Shown: positions 57,770-64,000 of the stretch, one piece after another | Numbering within the stretch: position 1 is the first letter of the stretch | Layout: each line of letters begins with the position of its first letter | Assembly: GCA_018398815.1 (NCBI GenBank) | Contig: JAFLJL010014638.1 | Span: forward strand, 22,188 to 86,187 | Length of the DNA stretch: 64,000 bases | Direction: 5' to 3' | Source: Conus ventricosus | Taxonomy: Eukaryota > Mollusca > Gastropoda > Neogastropoda > Conidae | Made by a program: the position numbers and the translations under genes | Notes under the pieces: generated by a model | Databases searched by the model: none | What the model was told of the DNA's origin: nothing | What the model saw: the letters and a program-made list of their open reading frames with translations, nothing else

Positions 57770-59005
57770 GCCAAAGGTGCTATCTCTGACCAAGGCACTG
57801 AAGTACCTTGTGAAAGAACAACTGTAGGTTACAACAGCAGCAGAAGTAGACACAACAGCACGACGAATATACTTTTTGAGCATATTCGCATGAAAATCTT
57901 TTCCTTGCCCTTGACAGAACCTTGTAATCTGGATGCAAAACTTTGACAACTGGGAATTGGCCCTGACCAACTGGCTAACAACTTGTTAGAGTCAGTCGGC
58001 AACAAAACTAAAACTTCGTTATCAACTTGGAAACGGCGTTCCTTGGCCTTCTTGTCAAAATATATTTTTTCCTTCAAAGCGGAATCAGCAGGAATTCTCC
58101 ATAGCTAACTTACATGAGTCAGCAATGACATTCTTGAGTTCAAAACAAGTACGAATAAAGAGGTTTGGCCTCAACATCCTGAGCATCTGACCCAGTCCAC
58201 GACTCCTGTAGTAAAGCAACAGGACCACGAACCTGTCGACCAAACAGCAACTGAAAGGGAGAGAAACCTGTACTTTCAGAGGGCAACTCTCTGCACGCAA
58301 ACAACAGTGCAGGCAAATATCGATGCACGCCTTTGGGTGAGTGCGGACAATCTTTTTCAACATGGATTTCAAAGTCCCGTGAAATCTTTCGACATGCCCA
58401 TTGCTTGTGGATGATACGGCGATGTACGTATGCCCTTTGCACCACATAAAGCATGAAACTGCTTCATAAGCTCAGAGTTGAACTGTGTACCCTGATCAGA
58501 CAGAATCTCCTTGGGGAAACCTAAACGAGAAAAGATTCCCAACAACGCTTCTGCCACAGCAACAGAGGAGATATCCTTCAACGGAACAGCCTCTGGAAAA
58601 CGGGTAGCAATGTCAATCATGGTCAAGATGTAACGATGACCTTGTTCCGAAGGAGGAGACAGTGGGCCAACAATGATCAACAGCCACACGATCAAATGGA
58701 GTACTGATGATTGGAACAGACGCAAGGGGGTACTGGACAAACTCTACCCTTTGATGCTGTCTTCTGACACACATCACAGGAAGCAACATACTTCGCTACA
58801 TCCACAGTCACTCCAGGCCAAAAGAACTTGTTAAGGATTCTAGACAGAGTACGCCGAGAACCACAATGACCCGACAAAATCAGATCATGCGCCACAGATA
58901 ACACTGTAGGTCGAAGTTCAACAGGAACAACAACCTGATCAAAAGAGATATCATTTTTGACAAAATGCCTGTACGAAACCTCATCAGACAAATAGTAGTA
59001 AAAGG
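57770..59005 (-). pseudogene. integrase of Gypsy copy 2, upstream of RT
   Basis: H2C2 finger: VAHDLILSGHCGSRRTL (both His), FFWPGVTVDV, CDVCQKTASKGR with the preceding Cys in YVASC. Core: VDIVGPLSPP-type first Asp, RYILTMIDIATRFPEAVPLK, LGFPKEILSDQGTQFNSELM (second Asp in SDQGTQF), then after a shift NGHVERFHGTLKSMLKKI (catalytic Glu). C-terminal domain: LPALLFACRELPSESTGFSP, FELLFGRQVRGP-like and YFDKKAKERRFQVDNEVLVL with PTDSNKLLASWSGP. All DDE residues are encoded. It sits between protease and reverse transcriptase. Confidence 0.88.
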
Positions 59006-59010
59006 CAGTT

Positions 59011-59590
59011 TTACCTACCTCTCACCTCACCAGAAGATGCTGACTGGAAGCATGACTTCAATGACGCATCATCCTTCTGTTTCTGAACAAGATCAGAACG
59101 GGAAATGTTCAGATCATTAGGGATCTGACACAAAGGCTTTTTTGTCCACAACATGCTTGCTCTAGCTCTCGTAACGGCGGCTAAAGAGAAAGGTTCACCA
59201 GATACATCACTAAACTCACCGCTCACAGAAACTCCAGGTACATTACCCACAATGAGATCTGCGACAGGGCTATCCAAGACACAACAAGTCAATCGCCCAC
59301 AAAATAAGGACAACTGACTGAAACTGTAGCCAGTGGAAACTCATCTACACGACCACCAAAAGAAACACACTTCACTGTGGTTCCTAGCATCTGACTGTCA
59401 GAAACTAACCGTCTGCGAACGCCACAAATGGTAGCACCAGTATCACGCAGAACAGAACTCAAAGTGCCATTCACAGAACCAGACTCCAAATGCAATTTGC
59501 CTGTGAACTCACCAGCAGCTAGACAAGCAAAAGGAGTATCAAGAACAGAACAACAAGCGCTGGACTGTTTGCTGTCGGCTGAGTTCCCGA
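59011..59590 (-). pseudogene. aspartic protease of Gypsy copy 2
   Basis: SSVLRDTGATICGVRRRLVS holds the active-site D-T-G-A. CPYFVGD and, after a shift at about 59,300, VADLIVGNVPG follow, the latter the typical second protease strand. A linker follows (RARASMLWTKKPLCQIPNDL) and leads straight into integrase, not into reverse transcriptase. Confidence 0.8.
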
Positions 59591-61001
59591 CAACAGTGGA
59601 GTTACTAACCACAAAAGGACATTCATCTGGGTGGCTAAGGTTACAAATTCTACAGGGGTTTCTACCTGACTTCCATGGACACCTAACAGCAACATGTCCT
59701 GTCTTCTTACACAAAAAACACACAACACTAGCAGGCTGATCAAAGCACTTCCTGGGAAACTCTTACTGCCATAGGTATGACGGGCGCCACGACCACGATA
59801 ACGGCTACCGCCAAAGTTATTTCCATACGACCAACAGAGTAACCAAAACTCTGATGACCACAATAACAGCTACCATCAAGTTACTTCCACGATCAGCCGA
59901 GTAACCAGAGTAGTGGCCACTGTTTTGAAAAGTTGAGTATCTGTTTCTCTATCAGACTGACCACAGTACGAGTTCTATCAGACTGACCGGGATACAGATT
60001 TCTATCAAACTGACCAGGAGTTTTGTACCCAACAGAAGCAAAAATGTTTACATCAGCTTTCCTAGAAAGCACCTTAGTTGGATGAGCACGTCTGTATGAC
60101 TCTGCAGACTTGATCATTTCATCAAAAGTTTTCACATCTCTCTCACACAAAAAAAGTAGCCAAGTCCTTGAGACACACTCCAAAAACTGCTCACGCAAGG
60201 TAAGATCCACCAGATCTTCAAAAGACTTATCAATTTTTGACAAAGAGACCCAACGGTCAAACAAACGTCTAAGTTCAACTGCAAAGGTCTCGAAAGGTTC
60301 CTCTGAGTTTGGTTTAGCCTCACGGAAACGCTTACGAAAACCATCTGGAGTACATTGAATTTTTTCAGCAAGCTCTCTTTCAAAAGCTCGTAAGACACAA
60401 CATTATTTTCAGCAAGACTGTGATATAGAGTTAAAGCGGAACCCTCAAGCAATGCAGACAGGTATGTTACCCACCAAACTCTCAGACCATCCAAGGAACG
60501 AGCATGGGTTTCAAAACGAAACCAAGTAACTGTCTATATCATCAGTTCTTCTTTAAAAGGGGGCAACTTAGGAAACGTTGGGCGAGGGGCGTTACACCTG
60601 GGAAAACCCGAACCCTGACTCTCACTGTCCTGTCCTGAGACTGCACTCTGTTGAGAAGTGACTTGAAACTGTATTCTTTTAGTTTCCTCTATCTCTTGCA
60701 TTCTTTTTGTTTCTCTTGCATTCTTTTTGTTTCCTCTTGCATTCTTTTGTTTCTTCTTGCTCTTGTATTTGTATCTGCTCTCTTTTAGTTATCTCTTCTT
60801 CCTGCTGTACTTTCACTGAAATTCTTCAATCGCATTCTTTCCTCTCTCTCCATGTCCTGGGCAATACATTTGTCAACACTAGTCCAACAGAGCTGGTCCC
60901 TCCAAACCACATACTTTACCCCGCTGTAAATACTTAGCGAAACTTTGTCCTCGTCCACAGAGGACACAAACAGGACTTTCTTCCTTAGCTTTCTGTGCCA
61001 T
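59590..61001 (-). pseudogene. gag of Gypsy copy 2
   Basis: A likely start at 61,001 reads MAQKAKEESPVCVLCGRGQS, an N-terminal Cys pair. A Glu/Lys/Gln-rich coiled coil with repeated 'TKRMQE' units lies at about 60,660-60,830. The capsid part has WWVTYLSALLEGSALTLYHS, ELLKESLLKKF, EEPFETFAVEL-like, SFEDLVDLTLREQFLECVS and VKTFDEMIKSAESYRRAHPT. The nucleocapsid knuckle CFLCKKTGHVAVRC (C-x2-C-x4-H-x4-C) at about 59,720 is followed by a second Cys/His cluster CRICNLSHPDECP. Several frameshifts. Confidence 0.78.
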
Positions 61002-61734
61002 AATGAAAATATGAAATAATGTCCTGTCAAACCCGACCACACAACTAGTGGATCAAATACAAACAATTGTTATCACAAGCAAAAAAAAATTTGAAACCCC
61101 TGTCCACTAAAATAAATATGAATTCTAAAGAGGATTTTTTTTTCAACAAACATTAACGACAATCACTCTTAAAAAGATTAAGTATTATCAAACCCAACCA
61201 ACAAAAAGATAGAGATAACGATGAAACAGAAATTCAGGAATATGGGGAGAGAGAAAACCAATCGGTAATCAATGCCAAAATTACAGCAACAAGTATAAAT
61301 CAAGCAATGACATGAGAGTAATAACAATATAATCAATGTATTGTTGTTGTTGTTGTTGTTTGTACACACTAAGCATTCAAGACAAAAGAACCCTAAGAAT
61401 GCTGAGAAGCAACACAATCCCTAAGTAAAGTAGAAACAGAAATAATCAGAGAGATGACTGAAGATTAATAAAATTAAAGCCCATAAAGGAAGGAAGAACT
61501 AGGAACTAGGCCCTCGTATCTCCAGAAACTATACAAAGGGAGATACGCGTTATGTTGGAGACGGGAAAGAAAGTTGACAAAAACAGTCATACAACAAAAC
61601 AATACAACACAACTCGATTGTTCAAAAGAAAAGTCTGTGAACGTGACCTATCACTTCTAATTGGGGCAATTATAGGGCCACAAAAACAAATCCTACCACT
61701 AAGGCAATTTTGAATTCAGTAGCAAAAGTAAGTT

Positions 61735-61750
61735 AACTACGGGGTCACCA
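61735..61750 (-). promoter_or_regulatory. primer binding site of Gypsy copy 2
   Basis: On the minus strand, two bases after the 5' LTR, TGGTGACCCCGTAGTT fits the complement of a tRNA 3' end (TGG start). I do not assign the tRNA. It differs from the tRNA-Pro site of the other Gypsy family. Confidence 0.7.
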
Positions 61751-61752
61751 GA

Positions 61753-62949
61753 TGTTACGGATGGTGTGTGTGCGTGTTTTGTTGTCTAACTCTCGCTCTC
61801 AAAAGTTTGGATGCGTGTACGACTTTTCCCCTACACACACCACACCATACGAACATAGATAGCCAGGCAACACACGTGTAAGATTTTCTTCTTTTTATAT
61901 GCTGCCTGAACCATCAATATGAATCGTTACCAAATCAATACTGCTATTACATAGAATACAGATCAATGCACGTCAATTAAGACATCAATACATAAGACAC
62001 TTCAACCATCATATATCAGCGTGTCATACTACGTATCTTCATATAATTCACAGATCTCGCCGGCGCCGTCCACAGTGTCTCACATATACAATCAACGCAT
62101 TCAGTTCCACAGTACCCAAGCCACAGTCTACAGCACTAAATAAGACGAAGAAGGATAACCAAGGTCCCCACACAGCCGTTCACCAAACACAAGCGATGAA
62201 GAAGAAACAGGGTCTCAACACAGCAAGCACAATATATTACGTCGAACTATCAGAAGAAGAACCGCAAATTCACAAGACACAGTAACCCATAGCAGAAGAA
62301 CCGCAGATTCATAAAGCACTGTAAACCATAGAAGAAACTGCAGATTCACAAGGTACAGCAATCCACAGAAGATAGAACCGCAGATTCATAAAGCACAGTA
62401 AACCATAGAGAACTGCAGATTCACAAGGCACAGTAATCAATATTGAATCCCCGGAGAACACAATTTCACCAAAGTCCCATAGAACACAATAAACTTCGTT
62501 CGACGCACCGTTGATCTAAAACAAAATATTAACTTCTCCGTGTATTTATACTACAGTGTTCACATCAATAAATACTAGCCCACTGACACACATGCGGTGG
62601 TACAATTGGAGCACATATTAAATATTCTTACAGGGTTTTAAGTCACTCTCGGCGGCACAGCATTCACAACAATTTATAACAAATACATTTCTGCTTACTT
62701 ATTCCGCTGGTACCGTCATCAAAAGCATCCCACATACACAGTGAACATCGATGCACTACTGACCACTCGGTCAGCCTCTCCACATAGTAACACTACGGAG
62801 AAAACGATGATTAAAACAAAATAAATTAGGTGGACACCAAAGCCTCTGCCGTTAATTCTTGCTCCCTTCTCTTGTCTCATATTATTATTTTCGTCATGTA
62901 GTTACCTATGTCATTTTAAGTTGACGTCAAAATTTACGTTGACGTCACA
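61753..62949 (-). repeat. 5' LTR of Gypsy copy 2
   Basis: 1,197 bases, nearly identical to 54,808-56,006 apart from small indels and a few substitutions. Confidence 0.93.
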
Positions 62950-63912
62950 GTTGTAGTTTATTATTGTTCCTACCTGGAGTCTAAGGTCAGAAGGCAGCAT
63001 GTATAAACCAGTGCCAACAGCAAGTCTACTTTCGATCTTGCGTATTGTAAAACATTTTGGTACCTTTTTATACTTGAATCTAAATCAACTGTAGAATTAA
63101 TGGCGTTCTCTAAATTTGCTAAGTATTGTTTTTGTGCATCAAAGCCAGTAGAAGAATCAGTTATATGCTCGACCTTGTCTGTGCTTGCGAACCTAGCAAA
63201 CACCAAACGTAAGTACGAATAGAGTCGTTTATTCGTACTATTCCCGCTTTAGTTAGGCCCTCAGATATGTCTAAGATAAATGTTGTCCATGCTGTTTTAT
63301 GCTCTTGCTCTATGGACCCGAGGTGAACGCCTGTGCCTGAAGAGAAAGATGTGTAAGGAGGATTCCAGTCATAGTTATACTTTCTGTGCACGCCCCACAA
63401 ATAAGGAGTGCCTAAGCCATGATTAAGATCTGACTTTTGTCTAAAGTCTGTCTAAACATTAATATTGAATTCGTTACAAATCCTTTCAAAAGCCTTCATG
63501 TCTATTTGGTTGCTGAATGGATTAAACGGTTTGTCATTTGGTAATGGCGCTCGCAGTTCAGTCAAAATACGCCTGAAGGTGTAATAGAAATGAAATCTGT
63601 ACACTGACCTCACCAAAGGATCAGGATGATTTAAATGATCAGCATACGACACTCCACACCCAGTTGATGCACAAAACACAGCAAAGTTTAACTGGTTTGA
63701 TAAAACTGCATCGGATGACTGAACCACACTTTTGCGATGTAGTCTTTTTTAATAGGGGGGTTAAGATATCTGCTTAATGGAGTACTCACCTTTTTATGAA
63801 AAGTGACAGTCTGGGTCACAGCAATGACAAGGGTGTCAGTTGCTATATTTTTAAGATTGTAGTGCGGCCCAACAGAATATTTTGCATCTTTAGTATATTT
63901 GAACGCACTCAT
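62950..63912 (-). pseudogene. conserved Polinton protein of unknown role, copy A (5' piece, split by Gypsy)
   Basis: Start MSAFKYTKDAKYSVGPHYNL at 63,912. It encodes the same blocks as 7,500-8,456: SHPMQFYQ near 63,705, LNFAVFCASTGCGVSYADH, VYRFHFYYTFRRILTELRAP, MKAFERICNEFNINV, YNYDWNPPYTSFSSGTGVHL, GFDAQKQYLANLENAINSTV. The last codons are at 54,752-54,807, on the other side of the Gypsy. About 340 residues in total. Frame breaks here (63,770, 63,680, 63,455, 63,200, 63,030) are partly at different places from copy B. Family memory links it with Polinton capsid clusters; function unproven. Confidence 0.7.
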
Positions 63913-63931
63913 TTTTATTTTGTTTAAAAAA

Positions 63932-64000
63932 ATGTTTGTAACAATAACAACTCAAGACCGTCCTTCGTTTTTAGAACATGCTGTTGAGAACGATTGCGGA
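63932..64000 (+). CDS. penton-like minor capsid gene of Polinton A, first 23 codons
   Basis: Same start as copy B at 8,475 (MFVTITTQDRPSF), cut by the window end. The start codon is 19 bases from the divergent gene's start at 63,912. Confidence 0.65.
   Translation, partial: MFVTITTQDRPSFLEHAVENDCG

Larger units (their letters stand above)
54808..62949 (-). mobile_element. full-length Ty3/Gypsy element, copy 2, with integrase before RT
   Basis: 8,142 bases; LTRs of 1,199 and 1,197 bases start TGTTACGG and end GTCACA on the plus strand, flanked by the 5-base duplication GTTGT (54,803-54,807 and 62,950-62,954). The interior on the minus strand runs leader, gag, protease, integrase, reverse transcriptase, RNase H. 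The order protease-integrase-RT-RNase H is that of copia elements, yet the domains are Gypsy type (H2C2 finger, 'TDHRPLTYL' RNase H block). The known precedent is the GmR1-like group. The two LTRs differ by few changes, indicating recent insertion. Confidence 0.92.
41937..64000. mobile_element. Polinton/Maverick copy A (runs off the window)
   Basis: Left terminal inverted repeat at 41,937-42,117, then integrase, DNA polymerase B, major capsid protein and several conserved Polinton genes, ending in the start of the penton-like gene at 63,932. Penton, ATPase and the right repeat can be read in copy B. Total size with copy B's right end is about 24.3 kb; removing the 8.1-kb Gypsy and the 1.1-kb LINE leaves about 15 kb, normal for the family. 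Polintons self-synthesise with their own protein-primed polymerase and encode capsid proteins. Confidence 0.9.

Noticed and set aside
56167..59590. A Ty1/copia element, judged by the protease-integrase-RT order
   Set aside because: The H2C2 finger, SDQGTQF core, TDHRPLTYL RNase H block and protease are of Ty3/Gypsy type.
62950..63912. The SHPMQFY gene as the major capsid protein
   Set aside because: The gene at 52,033-53,307 fits the hexon-like capsid far better (FFNP, SPNQIYASGLR); the present gene is kept as conserved unknown.

Overview
The window is nuclear DNA of an invertebrate animal, most likely a mollusc. The molluscan assignment is inference; the animal origin is firm. Evidence: three exons of an intron-containing nuclear gene for a mitochondrial complex I subunit (NDUFS4), long (CA)n, (CT)n and (TGTC)n arrays, minisatellites, several non-LTR (LINE) families, two Ty3/Gypsy LTR families, and a virus-like Polinton/Maverick DNA transposon. 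An unsequenced gap of 1,000 N lies at 33,001-34,000. Many coding regions carry single-base frameshifts. Some of these differ between two near-identical copies, so part of the damage is sequencing error.

Layout. 1-7,499: minus-strand Gypsy element (copy 1), cut by the window edge and badly homopolymer-corrupted. 7,500-10,779: right end of a Polinton (copy B) with a conserved unknown gene, a penton-like gene, an unknown gene, a packaging ATPase and the terminal inverted repeat. 10,780-18,480: microsatellites and pieces of LINEs, several bounded on both sides by (AG)n. 18,735-31,710: NDUFS4 on the plus strand, exons 1-3. Its introns hold LINE fragments, a TA-flanked DNA transposon, four minisatellites and a nearly complete RNase-H-bearing LINE of the I type. 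Exon 3 is embedded in tandem arrays that repeat its own splice sites. 34,001-40,896: a second Gypsy family on the plus strand, with a tRNA-Pro primer site, a 2.1-kb LTR and the reverse transcriptase deleted. 40,897-41,936: LINE fragment ending in (CT)n. 41,937-64,000: left end and most of a second Polinton (copy A), interrupted by an RTE-like LINE at about 44,925-46,019 and by a full-length Gypsy (copy 2) at 54,808-62,949.

How the parts fit. Polinton A in order: terminal repeat, unassigned region, a broken minus gene, two small membrane-type genes, retroviral-like integrase, protein-primed type DNA polymerase B, a membrane protein, the major capsid protein, a coiled-coil/membrane protein, a conserved unknown protein, then the start of the penton-like gene. 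Copy B supplies the rest of that order. Without its insertions the element would be about 15 kb, normal for a Polinton. The same Gypsy sits at the same nucleotide, with the same GTTGT target, in both Polinton copies. Both Gypsy families place integrase upstream of reverse transcriptase/RNase H, a copia-like order that is unusual for Ty3/Gypsy.
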